Part shown: one piece after another, positions 1 to 6,789 of the stretch
Position numbering within the stretch: position 1 is the stretch's first letter
Layout of the letters: the number at the start of each line of letters is the position of its first letter
The notes under the pieces: model-generated
Database searches by the model: none
What the model was told of the DNA's origin: nothing
What the model saw: only the letters and a program-made list of their open reading frames with translations
Position numbers and translations under genes: made by a program
From: Acinetobacter sp.
GTDB lineage: Bacteria; Pseudomonadota; Gammaproteobacteria; Pseudomonadales; Moraxellaceae
Reading direction: 5' to 3'
DNA: 8,791 nt
NCBI GenBank assembly: GCA_030523805.1
Contig: JAUNHS010000052.1
Span: 1-8,791, forward strand

Positions 1-36
1 GAAAGCAGATTTTTTTTGCATGGCTTTTTGCCATTC

Positions 37-47
37 TGTGCTATACT
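37..47 (+). promoter_or_regulatory. Extended -10 promoter of the NlpC/P60-like lipoprotein gene
   Basis: TGTGCTATACT carries a TG dinucleotide one base before a TATACT hexamer (42-47, 5 of 6 matches to TATAAT), the extended -10 arrangement that needs little from a -35 box. A weak TTGCAT lies at 16-21, but its 20-bp spacer is too long to be convincing. Transcription would start near 54, just upstream of the ribosome binding site at 65-70. This also argues against using the ATG at position 20. Confidence 0.5.
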
Positions 48-76
48 CAAGCCACCGCTCACAGAAAGGATTAACC

Positions 77-658
77 ATGACTCGTTTCGCAAATTATACT
101 TATACAATTTGTACTCTGATTACACTTACTCTACTCACAGCGTGCCAAAGCACATCGCAACAAGAACAATCCCACGCCAAACACACCACCACACCAAGCG
201 TACAAAAATATCCTAATATTCAAAATCAGCATTTAAGCATTGTAGAACACGCTGAACGCCATGCCACAGGCAAAGCCAAAAAGATTTTAAGCCAAGCACG
301 CATCATGACACTTACCAATCGTGAAATTATACAAGGCAGTTGTTGGGATTATATCCATGCTGTATATAACCGTGCAGGTGTGCCGATGGCTCAGCGAGAA
401 GTGGTCTTTAAAGGGAAATATGGGCAAAAACCGTATGCCAAAAGTGAACAAATCCAAGCAGGTGATTGGCTTTACTATGTCAATCATCAATACAAAAATG
501 TAGAACACAGTGGCTTATTCATTGGTTGGGTAGATCGTGCCAATAAACAAGCACTCATGCTCAGCTATGCAGGACAAGGCAAAAAAGCAACTGCACGCTA
601 TAAAGTCTATGATTTAAGCAGTGTTTATCACATTATGCGAGCCAAATCATCATCTTAA
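77..658 (+). CDS. Putative lipoprotein with NlpC/P60-like (papain-fold) Cys/His domain
   Basis: The gene encodes 193 residues. The start at 77 is chosen because AAAGGA (65-70) sits 6 bp upstream and the protein then opens with a normal lipoprotein signal: a hydrophobic stretch at about residues 11-22 and the lipobox L20-T-A-C23. An in-frame ATG at 20 lies upstream of the likely transcription start. A polar, Gln/His/Thr-rich linker (about 24-50) leads to a C-terminal domain with Cys89 in GSCWDY, GDWLYY at 129-134 and His144 in EHSGLFIG. This order matches the NlpC/P60 pattern of nucleophile Cys, a GD-hydrophobic strand, then HxG with catalytic His. Family members often cleave peptidoglycan peptides, so a periplasmic, membrane-anchored cell-wall hydrolase is a reasonable inference. 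Cys is followed by Trp-Asp rather than the usual Ser-Gly, and the third catalytic residue is not obvious, so the activity is unproven. No clear terminator follows. Confidence 0.75.
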   Translation: MTRFANYTYTICTLITLTLLTACQSTSQQEQSHAKHTTTPSVQKYPNIQNQHLSIVEHAERHATGKAKKILSQARIMTLTNREIIQGSCWDYIHAVYNRAGVPMAQREVVFKGKYGQKPYAKSEQIQAGDWLYYVNHQYKNVEHSGLFIGWVDRANKQALMLSYAGQGKKATARYKVYDLSSVYHIMRAKSSS

Positions 659-748
659 ATATACAGCATATATCGTAAAAGTGGCGATAAGATACACAAT
701 ATTGCAAAGATTGGCATATTTTACCCTATCGTTTTGCCTAAAAAAGAG

Positions 749-757
749 TATGATAAT
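749..757 (+). promoter_or_regulatory. Probable -10 region of bioB
   Basis: TATGATAAT contains two overlapping -10-like hexamers (TATGAT 749-754, GATAAT 752-757). It lies about 33 bp before the bioB start, giving a leader of about 25 nt. No good -35 box lies at 16-18 bp, so the promoter may be weak or activator-dependent. I see no BirA-type operator (TTGTAAACC / GGTTTACAA dyad) between 659 and 789. Confidence 0.35.
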
Positions 758-789
758 CGCAGTTTTTATTGATATTTAAGGATCAAACC

Positions 790-1779
790 ATGACTGTGCG
801 TACCGATTGGACAAGAGAAGAAATCCAAGCACTGTATCAACGCCCTTTTTTAGACTTAGTTTTTGAAGCACAGCGTGTGCATCGTGAGCATTTTGATGCC
901 AATCATATCCAAGTGAGTACGCTCTTATCTATTAAAACAGGTAAATGCCCAGAAGATTGTAAATATTGCTCACAATCTGCACGTTATGATTCTAAATTGG
1001 AAGCTGAAAAGCGTATTGCTGTAGAAAAAGTCATTAGCGAAGCCAAAAAAGCCAAAGAATCAGGCTCATCTCGCTTTTGTATGGGTGCAGCATGGCGTAA
1101 TCCACATGAGCGTGATATGCCTTATGTATTAGAAATGGTGCGTGAAGTCAAAGCATTAGGTTTAGAAACTTGCATGACGCTCGGTATGCTCAACCAATCT
1201 CAAGCAGAGCGATTAAAAGATGCTGGCTTGGATTATTATAATCATAATTTAGACACGTCTCGTGAATATTATAGCAATATCATCAGCACACGAACCTTTG
1301 ATGACCGTTTAAATACATTGGATTATGTGCGTCAAGCAGGTATGAAAGTATGTAGTGGTGGCATTATCGGTATGGGTGAAAATCAAAATGACCGTATTGG
1401 TTTATTATTTGAATTAGCAACCTTACCACTCCACCCAGAATCTGTGCCAATTAATATGCTTGTGCCAATTGAAGGCACACCATTGGCAAATGTAGAACGT
1501 TTAGATGTCATTGAATGGATTAAAACCATTGCTGTCGCACGCATTATCATGCCACACAGCTACATTCGCCTGTCTGCAGGACGTGAGTCGTTGAGCGATA
1601 GCGACCAAGCACTCGCATTTATGGCAGGTGCAAACTCCATCTTCTCTGGCGAAAAACTCTTAACCACACCAAATGCAGGTTTGGGACAAGACCAAGCCCT
1701 ATTTGCCAAATTAGGACTCGTCGCAGAAGCAGCCAAGCCAAGCGTAGCACAACTTTCAGTAGATGCAATGGCAAGCTAA
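790..1779 (+). CDS. bioB: Biotin synthase
   Basis: BioB is a radical-SAM enzyme that inserts sulfur into dethiobiotin, the last step of biotin synthesis. The 329-residue protein is complete and slightly shorter at the C-terminus than the E. coli enzyme (346). The radical-SAM motif CxxxCxxC is at Cys53, Cys57 and Cys60 and would hold the [4Fe-4S] cluster. The [2Fe-2S] ligands known from E. coli are all present at the same numbers: Cys97, Cys128, Cys188 and Arg260. The family motif YNHNLDTS is at 150-157. The start at 790 is set by AAGGA (778-782) with 7 bp spacing; a TTG at 769 in the same frame has no ribosome site. The gene stands alone, with no bioF, bioC, bioD or bioA beside it in this window, and ends at a strong terminator. 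Confidence 0.97.
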   Translation: MTVRTDWTREEIQALYQRPFLDLVFEAQRVHREHFDANHIQVSTLLSIKTGKCPEDCKYCSQSARYDSKLEAEKRIAVEKVISEAKKAKESGSSRFCMGAAWRNPHERDMPYVLEMVREVKALGLETCMTLGMLNQSQAERLKDAGLDYYNHNLDTSREYYSNIISTRTFDDRLNTLDYVRQAGMKVCSGGIIGMGENQNDRIGLLFELATLPLHPESVPINMLVPIEGTPLANVERLDVIEWIKTIAVARIIMPHSYIRLSAGRESLSDSDQALAFMAGANSIFSGEKLLTTPNAGLGQDQALFAKLGLVAEAAKPSVAQLSVDAMAS

Positions 1780-1800
1780 TTGGACAGACGAATGTCAATC

Positions 1801-1827
1801 AAAATGGTGCAAATGCACCATTTTTTT
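1801..1827 (+). terminator. Intrinsic terminator of bioB
   Basis: A perfect inverted repeat ATGGTGC (1804-1810) / GCACCAT (1815-1821) with an AAAT loop is followed by a run of seven T (1821-1827). Flanking A/T bases (1801-1803) can extend the stem. It lies 21 bp after the bioB stop and faces the right way to end its transcript. Confidence 0.9.
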
Positions 1828-1876
1828 ATGCCCAATGCCAATATTTAGGTATTTAGGTCAAATATGTTCAGCATAC

Positions 1877-1910
1877 AAAAAAAGCCTACGATCATTTACC
1901 GTAGGCTTTT
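1877..1910 (-). terminator. Intrinsic terminator of the Ala-rich lipoprotein gene
   Basis: The inverted repeat AAAAGCCTACG (1880-1890) / CGTAGGCTTTT (1900-1910) has a 9-base loop. Read on the minus strand it is followed by seven T (A run at 1877-1883). It lies about 40 bp beyond the stop codon of the 1950-2147 gene. The four T at 1907-1910 could give weak back-up termination on the plus strand. Confidence 0.85.
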
Positions 1911-1949
1911 CAATAATTTTAAACGCAAATCGCTTAAAAATTATTTAAA

Positions 1950-2147
1950 TTATTTTTTCTCTTCAGCAACAGGAGCAGCAGCTTCACCTTCTTTTGCAGC
2001 ATCAGCAGTTGCAGCAGCACCTTCTTTCGCAGCATCAGCAGTTGCAGTTGCAGCTTCTTTTGCTTTCTCAGCAGCTTTTTCAGCACCGCCACAGCCAACT
2101 AATGCAACAGTTGCAGTTAAACCTAAAGCAACAAGTAACTTGTTCAT
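1950..2147 (-). CDS. Small Ala/Lys/Glu-rich lipoprotein of unknown function
   Basis: The gene encodes 65 residues. The N-terminus is a clear lipoprotein signal: MNK, hydrophobic residues 4-17, then L16-V-G-C19, so Cys19 should be lipidated. The mature part (about 47 residues) is almost only Ala, Lys, Glu, Thr and Asp, with TADAAKEG present twice at an 11-residue spacing. That composition suggests an extended, charged helix standing off a membrane. AGGAA is placed 6 bp before the ATG, and a terminator follows the gene. These signals favour this strand over a 115-codon frame on the opposite strand that is only a shadow. The lipobox does not show whether the protein sits in the inner or outer membrane. 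Similar short Ala-rich lipoproteins are annotated as hypothetical in related bacteria; I do not recognise a function. Confidence 0.8.
   Translation of the reverse strand: MNKLLVALGLTATVALVGCGGAEKAAEKAKEAATATADAAKEGAAATADAAKEGEAAAPVAEEKK
1986..2051 (-). repeat. 33-bp tandem duplication inside the small lipoprotein gene
   Basis: Two nearly identical 33-bp units (1986-2018 and 2019-2051) share the core CTTCTTTYGCAGCATCAGCA and the following GTTGCAG. They encode two 11-residue repeats centred on TADAAKEG. Because the unit is a multiple of three, copy-number changes would keep the reading frame. Confidence 0.75.
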
Positions 2148-2308
2148 GTCGTATTCCTATAAAAACATTTTAACCAACCATTATCATTCTATCGTGTCAG
2201 TTGATTATTGACTTGGCAACGATGCATTGATAATGAATCTTTTAAATTACAAAATGGGTAACAAAGCCCACCTTGCAGCTATATAAGAGAACCAATGTCT
2301 CGGTGCGA

Positions 2309-2337
2309 AATATAAGCCTATTTTTACGATTAATCAA
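2309..2337 (-). promoter_or_regulatory. Candidate sigma-70 promoter for the small lipoprotein
   Basis: On the minus strand TTGATT (2337-2332) and TATATT (2314-2309) are separated by exactly 17 bp. They match the consensus boxes in 4 and 5 of 6 positions. Transcription would start near 2302-2304, leaving a leader of about 155 nt before the lipoprotein start at 2147. That is long for such a small gene and begins with sequence able to form a nested hairpin. Confidence 0.45.
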
Positions 2338-2354
2338 GTATTTTTGTCATAAAA

Positions 2355-2379
2355 ATGCAATAAATTTGCATATTTTTTT
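2355..2379 (+). terminator. Terminator-like A/T-rich hairpin
   Basis: ATGCAA (2355-2360), loop TAAAT, TTGCAT (2366-2371), one A, then seven T (2373-2379) on the plus strand. Read on the minus strand the same stem is followed by five T, so it could work in either direction. No annotated plus-strand gene lies upstream. It is either a back-up terminator or the end of an unrecognised short transcript. Six A/T-rich pairs make a weak stem. Confidence 0.35.
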
Positions 2380-2448
2380 ATCGTTATAAGTTTTTCCTAT
2401 CATTTTTAAATGATGATTTGAAAAAACTATAAATCACACCTGTTTCAT

Positions 2449-2488
2449 AAAAAAAATCCCCTTTAAACTCAAAAGATTAAAAGGGATT
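2449..2488 (-). terminator. Intrinsic terminator of ahpF
   Basis: Read on the minus strand, AATCCCTTT (2488-2480) pairs with AAAGGGGATT (2464-2455), with one bulged G, and eight T follow (A run 2449-2456). It is about 45 bp after the ahpF stop codon. Confidence 0.8.
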
Positions 2489-2533
2489 CTTTTCTATTTT
2501 ATTCAGCCATATACAGCGAATATGTTACGCCAC

Positions 2534-4099
2534 TTATTGACCAGAGCGAATTAAATAATCAAATGCAGATAATGACGCTTTTGCACCTTCGCCTGTGGCA
2601 ATAATGATTTGCTTATACGGTACAGTTGTACAGTCGCCTGCAGCAAATACACCTTTGACATTGGTTTCATTGCGGTCATTCACCACAATTTCGCCACGTG
2701 GCGTTAATTCTACTGCGGTTGATTTTAAGAAATCGGTATTTGGTAACAAACCGATTTGTACAAAAATCCCTGCTAATTCAATGCTATGCTCTACATCTGT
2801 TGCACGGTCTTTGTATTTTAATGCAGTTACTTGACTACCATCACCCACCACTTCAGTACTTAACGCATTCATGATAATGGTGGTATTTGGCAAGCTGCGT
2901 AATTTGTCTTGCAATACTTGGTCGGCACGCAATTTGGTATCAAACTCTATCAATGTAACGTGTTCCACAATCCCTGCAAGGTCAATGGCAGCTTCTACAC
3001 CTGAGTTACCACCACCAATCACAGCAACTTTTTTGCCTTTGAATAATGGGCCATCACAGTGTGGGCAATAAGCAACGCCACGAGTACGGTATTCCGCTTC
3101 ACCTGGGACATTCATTTCACGCCATCTTGCACCTGTTGCCAATACAACCGTTTTAGATTCTAATTTTGCACCGTTTTCTAGCTCAACTTCTACCATGCCG
3201 TAAGTGGTTTCATCAGCACCCTTGATATTTTTCACTTTTTGCAAGTTCATAATATCTACGCCATACTCACGCACGTGTGCTTCCATATCAGCAGCAAATT
3301 TCGGGCCTTGTGTTTTTTGGATAGATGTAAAGTTTTCAATATCCATCGTATCCATCACCTGACCACCCATGCGTTCAGCCACAATGCCTGTACGAATGCC
3401 TTTACGAGCTGCATAAATCGCTGCAGTATTACCCGCTGGACCACCGCCAATCACTAATACATCAAAGGCTTCTTTGGCATTAATTTTTTCAGCATCACGA
3501 GCTGCTGAATTTGTATCCAATTTCGCAATGATTTCTTCCAAAGTCATACGACCTTGACCGATGTGGTTATTGTCTTGGAATACCATTGGCACAGCCATGA
3601 TTTTACGCTCTTCCACTTCATCTTGGAAAAACGCACCGTCAATCATGGTTGCCGTCGTTTCTGGATTGTAAATCGCAATTAAATTGAGTGCTTGTACGAC
3701 ATCTGGGCAGTTATGGCAGCTTAATGAGACAAATACATCAAAATCAGCTTTTAAATTTAAGCCTTTAATTTGTGCCAAAACTTCGTCAGATACTTTTGGG
3801 GCATAGCCTGAAGTTTGCAATAATGCCAAAATCAATGATGTAAATTCATGACCCATTGGCAAACCAGCAAAATGCACACGAGCTTTTTCGCCTGCTTTTG
3901 CAATGGCAAAACTTGGGCGACGATGATGCGTACCGTCATAACGTGCCGTTACTTTTGGCGATAAAACTTCAATTTCGCCCACTAATTCTTTAATTTGTGC
4001 GGCACGTGGCGAATCATCAAGTGATGCAATCAATTCAATTGGAGATTCTAAACGCTCTAATAACGTTTTTAACTGTGCGGTTGTGTTTTGATCTAACAT
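2534..4099 (-). CDS. ahpF: Alkyl hydroperoxide reductase subunit F (NADH:peroxiredoxin reductase)
   Basis: AhpF is a cytoplasmic flavoenzyme that passes electrons from NADH to the peroxiredoxin AhpC, which reduces H2O2 and organic peroxides. The 521 residues equal the E. coli length. Residues 1 to about 195 form the tandem thioredoxin-like N-terminal domain with the redox pair Cys128-HN-Cys131. Residues from about 212 form a thioredoxin-reductase-like core: FAD motif GGGPAG (218-223), ATG (321-323), redox pair Cys345-PH-Cys348, NAD(H) motif GGGNSG (362-367) and the C-terminal FAD motif GDC (488-490). AAAGG lies 7 bp before the ATG. The gene is transcribed alone. ahpC is not adjacent, although in E. 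coli the two form an operon, so the partner peroxiredoxin must be elsewhere. All catalytic cysteines are present, so the gene looks functional. Confidence 0.97.
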   Translation of the reverse strand: MLDQNTTAQLKTLLERLESPIELIASLDDSPRAAQIKELVGEIEVLSPKVTARYDGTHHRRPSFAIAKAGEKARVHFAGLPMGHEFTSLILALLQTSGYAPKVSDEVLAQIKGLNLKADFDVFVSLSCHNCPDVVQALNLIAIYNPETTATMIDGAFFQDEVEERKIMAVPMVFQDNNHIGQGRMTLEEIIAKLDTNSAARDAEKINAKEAFDVLVIGGGPAGNTAAIYAARKGIRTGIVAERMGGQVMDTMDIENFTSIQKTQGPKFAADMEAHVREYGVDIMNLQKVKNIKGADETTYGMVEVELENGAKLESKTVVLATGARWREMNVPGEAEYRTRGVAYCPHCDGPLFKGKKVAVIGGGNSGVEAAIDLAGIVEHVTLIEFDTKLRADQVLQDKLRSLPNTTIIMNALSTEVVGDGSQVTALKYKDRATDVEHSIELAGIFVQIGLLPNTDFLKSTAVELTPRGEIVVNDRNETNVKGVFAAGDCTTVPYKQIIIATGEGAKASLSAFDYLIRSGQ

Positions 4100-4135
4100 A
4101 ACGATGCCTTTCTAAATTTGGTTTAAGTCGTATTT

Positions 4136-4141
4136 ATTGTA
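4136..4141 (-). promoter_or_regulatory. Probable -10 box of ahpF
   Basis: TACAAT on the minus strand matches the -10 consensus in 5 of 6 positions and lies 36 bp before the ahpF start codon. At 17 bp spacing the -35 position reads TTTATT, a poor match. This is what one expects of a promoter that needs an activator such as OxyR. Confidence 0.4.
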
Positions 4142-4177
4142 TGGCTTTTTTGCTCAAAAATAAAACAAGAAAAAATT

Positions 4178-4214
4178 ATTAGACTTATTGATTTTTCAAA
4201 TCATCAATATCTAT
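4178..4214 (-). promoter_or_regulatory. Possible OxyR-type operator upstream of ahpF
   Basis: A 37-bp imperfect dyad fits the published OxyR layout (two ATAGntnnnanCTAT halves separated by 7 bp) at 12 of 20 defined positions by my count, with one perfect ATAG/CTAT end at 4211-4214. The inner part also contains the inverted repeat ATTGAT / ATCAAT. The centre is about 65 bp upstream of the inferred transcription start, where OxyR commonly acts. A/T-rich DNA makes chance matches likely, so this is tentative. Confidence 0.3.
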
Positions 4215-4298
4215 TTTTTTGAACACATCAATTTTTGTTTTATATAATGATTTGATTTTATTTTTGTTTATTGCATTATCCGAAGAAAAAATTCAAAG

Positions 4299-4330
4299 AA
4301 AAAACCAACCAAAAATACTTTTGATTGGTT
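4299..4330 (-). terminator. Intrinsic terminator of the lptM-like/lysA/dapF unit
   Basis: AACCAA and CAAAA (4303-4314) pair with TTTTG and TTGGTT (4319-4330) around an ATAC loop, with one C/A mismatch. Read on the minus strand the stem runs into six T (A run 4299-4304). It begins 10 bp after the dapF stop. Confidence 0.85.
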
Positions 4331-4339
4331 CGTTCTCAT

Positions 4340-5182
4340 TTAGCCTTGAAAATAATTCAAATCTAAACGTCCGACATAAACATTACTGGTTGGGCCTGTC
4401 ATCCACACCACATCGCCTTCACGCCATGAAATGTGCAATTTTCCACCTGCCAATTCTACTTCTACATCGTTGCTTAACAGACCACGGCGAATGCCACTCA
4501 CAGCCGCAGCACACGCTCCTGTACCACACGCCATGGTTTCGCCTACACCACGCTCAAACACACGCAAACGCACGTGTTTTTCATCAATAATTTGCATAAA
4601 ACCCACATTGACACGTTCAGGGAAACGTTCATGGCATTCCACTTCTTTGCCGATTTTTTCTACATCTGCGGTTAAAACATCAGGAACGATGGTTACAGCG
4701 TGTGGATTGCCCATATTCACCACATCAATTTTTAAATTTTGCTCTGCCAATGCAAGCGTATAAAGCTCTTCAGGCTCATCAGCGACAAATGGAATTTCAT
4801 GTGGCAAAAAGCGTGGATTGCCCATATTGACACGCACCCAACCATTTGCCCCTAACTCTGGCTCAATAATGCCTGCCGCAGTTTGCACTTTAAAGCGAGT
4901 TTTGTTAGTTAATTGACGTTCATAGACAAAGCGTGCAAAGCATCTTGCACCATTGCCACATTGTTGCACTTCTTGCCCATCGGCATTGAAAATGCGATAT
5001 TTAAAATCGGCATACGGCACATCAGGTGCTTCTACGATTAAAAGCTGGTCAAAACCAATACCAAAGTTGCGATTTGCCATGCGTTGAATGGTCAATGGAT
5101 CAAGTGTGGCACGTTGGCTAATTAAGTCAATCACCACAAAATCATTGCCCAAACCGTGCATTTTAGTAAATTCTAAAAACAT
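4340..5182 (-). CDS. dapF: Diaminopimelate epimerase
   Basis: DapF is a PLP-independent two-cysteine epimerase converting LL- to meso-diaminopimelate, the substrate of LysA and a building block of peptidoglycan. The 280-residue protein is of normal family length and starts with the typical [11 protein letters not shown]. The two catalytic cysteines are Cys75 in QQCGNGARC and Cys219 in ACGTGAC; other conserved parts are NADGQ (66-70), NMGNPHAV (156-163) and ERGVGET (210-216). AGGA is positioned about 9 bp before the ATG. The gene is 26 bp downstream of lysA, so co-transcription is very likely and pairs the enzyme making meso-DAP with the enzyme using it. In several gammaproteobacteria the next gene is xerC; here a terminator and then ahpF follow. 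Confidence 0.97.
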   Translation of the reverse strand: MFLEFTKMHGLGNDFVVIDLISQRATLDPLTIQRMANRNFGIGFDQLLIVEAPDVPYADFKYRIFNADGQEVQQCGNGARCFARFVYERQLTNKTRFKVQTAAGIIEPELGANGWVRVNMGNPRFLPHEIPFVADEPEELYTLALAEQNLKIDVVNMGNPHAVTIVPDVLTADVEKIGKEVECHERFPERVNVGFMQIIDEKHVRLRVFERGVGETMACGTGACAAAVSGIRRGLLSNDVEVELAGGKLHISWREGDVVWMTGPTSNVYVGRLDLNYFQG

Positions 5183-5208
5183 GATGTGATTCCTATTTGT
5201 CCTATTTT

Positions 5209-6459
5209 TTACGCTTCTGCTAATAAGCGTTCATTTTGCCATAAACTTTCAATGCTTTCACGCTGGCGAATGAGATGTGCTTGCGTACCATCTACCATCA
5301 CTTCAGCTGCACGCCCACGGCTGTTGTAGTTAGAACTCATCACAAAGCCGTACGCTCCTGCACCCATCACTGCCAACACATCGCCTGTAGCTAAATCTAA
5401 TTGTCGCTCTTTGCCTAAAAAGTCAGCAGATTCACACACAGTACCAACAATATCCCACGTTTGTGTAACGGCATTGGCTTTAGCAATCACAGGTTGAATA
5501 TCCATCCACGATTCATACAATGCAGGACGGATTAAGTCATTCATCGCCGCATCTACAATGGCAAAATTACGGTGCTGTGTTGGTTTTAAGAAATCCACGC
5601 TGGTCAGCAATACACCTGCATTTGCCGAAATGCTACGCCCTGGTTCCATATACACTTTTAAGCCCAATTGCTCCAATTGTGGGCGTAAGGCTTGGGCATA
5701 TTCGGCTACGCTTGGTGGGTTTTCATCTTTATATACCACACCCAAGCCACCACCAATATCAATATGTTGAAATTGAATACCTTCGGCTTGTAATTGCTCA
5801 ATCCACATACGCACACGAGCCAACGCATCTACAAAAGGTTGTGTTTCGGTCAGTTGTGAACCAATATGGCAATCAATACCCACAATTTCTAAATGCTCTA
5901 AACTGTTGGCATAGCGATAAGTCGCAAGCACTTCATCGCTAGGAATACCAAATTTATTTTCTTTTAAACCTGTAGAAATATACGGGTGCGTTTTCGCATC
6001 TACATCTGGGTTTACACGCAACGAAATCGGTGCTTTTTTACCCATTTTGCCTGCCACACGATTTAAGCGATCCAACTCTGCATAAGATTCCACATTAAAG
6101 CACGCAATGCCCACATCTAAAGCCAAGGCAATATCTGCTTCACTTTTTGACAAGCCAGAATAAACGATTTTACTTGCATCGCCCCCTGCGTGCAGCACAC
6201 GAGCCAATTCGCCACCCGATACAATATCAAAACCCGCCCCCAATTTTGCCAAAGTTTGCAATACAGCAAGGTTAGAATTTGACTTTACAGCAAAGCAAAT
6301 TTGATGGTCTATAAAAGCAAAAGCATCGTGCATTGCTTGATAATGCTGTGTAAAGGCTTGCTTTGAATACACATAAACGGGAGTGCCAAATTGTTGTGCA
6401 ATATCATCTAAACGGCATTGCTCTGCGTGCAATACGCCATCAATATAAGTAAAGCTCAT
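5209..6459 (-). CDS. lysA: Diaminopimelate decarboxylase
   Basis: LysA is a PLP enzyme that decarboxylates meso-diaminopimelate to L-lysine, the last step of lysine synthesis in the cytoplasm. The 416-residue protein fits the family length. It belongs to the alanine-racemase-like fold type III group. The PLP-binding lysine is Lys59 in CFAVKSNSN. Further landmarks are HIGSQ (198-202), the phosphate-binding GGGLG (236-240), EPGRSI (272-277), and CESAD with Cys342, which contributes to the partner subunit's active site. The start codon at 6459 lies 13 bp after the lipoprotein stop, and the likely ribosome site AAGAG overlaps that stop codon (TAAGAG). Translation of the two genes may therefore be coupled. 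dapF follows after 26 bp. Confidence 0.97.
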   Translation of the reverse strand: MSFTYIDGVLHAEQCRLDDIAQQFGTPVYVYSKQAFTQHYQAMHDAFAFIDHQICFAVKSNSNLAVLQTLAKLGAGFDIVSGGELARVLHAGGDASKIVYSGLSKSEADIALALDVGIACFNVESYAELDRLNRVAGKMGKKAPISLRVNPDVDAKTHPYISTGLKENKFGIPSDEVLATYRYANSLEHLEIVGIDCHIGSQLTETQPFVDALARVRMWIEQLQAEGIQFQHIDIGGGLGVVYKDENPPSVAEYAQALRPQLEQLGLKVYMEPGRSISANAGVLLTSVDFLKPTQHRNFAIVDAAMNDLIRPALYESWMDIQPVIAKANAVTQTWDIVGTVCESADFLGKERQLDLATGDVLAVMGAGAYGFVMSSNYNSRGRAAEVMVDGTQAHLIRQRESIESLWQNERLLAEA

Positions 6460-6472
6460 GTTTTAAAATCTC

Positions 6473-6670
6473 TTATGGTGTATCTTGCGATACTGCTGGT
6501 GGCGTGGTTGTTTCTGTTTTTGGTGTTACCGCTTTTTGTAATGGATTTGGATACACTAAATATTTCGCACGATGATCATAATTAGGATCGGAAGTGAGTT
6601 GTAAATTGCCAGATTGCCCACAAGCAGACAACAGCATTGCTCCTAGCACGGCACAAATCATAGATCGCAT
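6473..6670 (-). CDS. lptM: LptM-like small lipoprotein (YifL/LPAM family)
   Basis: The gene encodes 65 residues. The signal sequence has a hydrophobic core at residues 4-15 and the lipobox L14-S-A-C17. The residues right after the cysteine, CGQSGNLQL, resemble the CGxxGPLYxP start of mature LptM (YifL), a lipoprotein that helps the E. coli LptD/LptE LPS translocon mature. The Pro is replaced by Asn here. The rest is Pro/Thr-rich and probably unstructured. Position supports the call: in E. coli yifL is just upstream of dapF, and lptM-lysA-dapF order is common in gammaproteobacteria. The start at 6670 has only a weak ribosome site (AGAG, 6 bp spacing); Met4 at 6661 is an alternative. Lipoprotein status is secure; the exact LptM role is inferred from motif and neighbours. 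Confidence 0.72.
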   Translation of the reverse strand: MRSMICAVLGAMLLSACGQSGNLQLTSDPNYDHRAKYLVYPNPLQKAVTPKTETTTPPAVSQDTP

Positions 6671-6702
6671 AGCTTGCTCTTTTTAAAAATTGAATGCTGT
6701 AT

Positions 6703-6732
6703 AGTATAACGACAAAGCATAATCAATGACAA
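6703..6732 (-). promoter_or_regulatory. Sigma-70 promoter of the lptM-like/lysA/dapF operon
   Basis: On the minus strand TTGTCA (6732-6727) and TATACT (6708-6703) each match the consensus in 5 of 6 positions and are 18 bp apart. Transcription would begin near 6696, giving a leader of about 26 nt. The -35 box touches the T run of the glnA terminator, so the two units are packed tightly. No other strong promoter is visible before lysA or dapF. Confidence 0.65.
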
Positions 6733-6733
6733 T

Positions 6734-6772
6734 AAAAAAACTAGGCTTAAACAACGTCTAAACCTAGTTTTT
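6734..6772 (-). terminator. Intrinsic terminator of glnA
   Basis: Read on the minus strand, CTAGGTTTA (6767-6759) pairs with TAAGCCTAG (6749-6741), using one G-U pair in the RNA, around a 9-base loop. The stem is extended by A/T pairs and followed by seven T (A run 6734-6740). It starts about 18 bp after the glnA stop. Confidence 0.9.
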
Positions 6773-6789
6773 GTATGAAGTGTAATAAA

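Larger units (their letters stand above)
2148..2533. other. 386-bp gap without a gene: leader, hairpins and terminator
   Basis: I find no convincing coding frame here. From left to right it holds the untranslated leader of the 1950-2147 lipoprotein; a nested inverted repeat at 2269-2305 (CACC, 14 bases, GAGA, 7 bases, then TCTC-GGTG); a minus-strand promoter candidate at 2309-2337; an A/T-rich hairpin at 2355-2371 flanked by T runs; and the ahpF terminator at 2449-2488. Confidence 0.6.

Noticed and set aside
20..76. Upstream ATG at 20 for the first lipoprotein gene
   Set aside because: It lies before the extended -10 at 37-47, has no ribosome site, and would bury the lipoprotein signal; the ATG at 77 fits better.
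769..789. TTG start at 769 for bioB
   Set aside because: There is no ribosome site before it, whereas AAGGA lies 7 bp before the ATG at 790, which also gives cysteine numbers identical to E. coli BioB.
659..789. A BirA operator in front of bioB
   Set aside because: No TTGTAAACC/GGTTTACAA-like dyad is present; the short TATCG/CGATA repeats there are too weak to interpret.
1864..2211. A 115-codon open frame on the plus strand, very rich in Ala and Ser
   Set aside because: It is the reverse complement of the Ala-rich lipoprotein gene. It has no ribosome site and runs through the terminator hairpin, while the minus-strand frame has a lipobox, ribosome site and terminator.
2176..2240. GATAAT-containing stretches resembling a Fur box
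   Set aside because: The best alignment I could make matches only about 12 of 19 positions, which is expected by chance in this composition.
4219..4590. A 123-codon plus-strand open frame across the ahpF-dapF gap
   Set aside because: Most of it is antisense to dapF and it crosses the dapF terminator; it has no ribosome site and no recognisable protein features.
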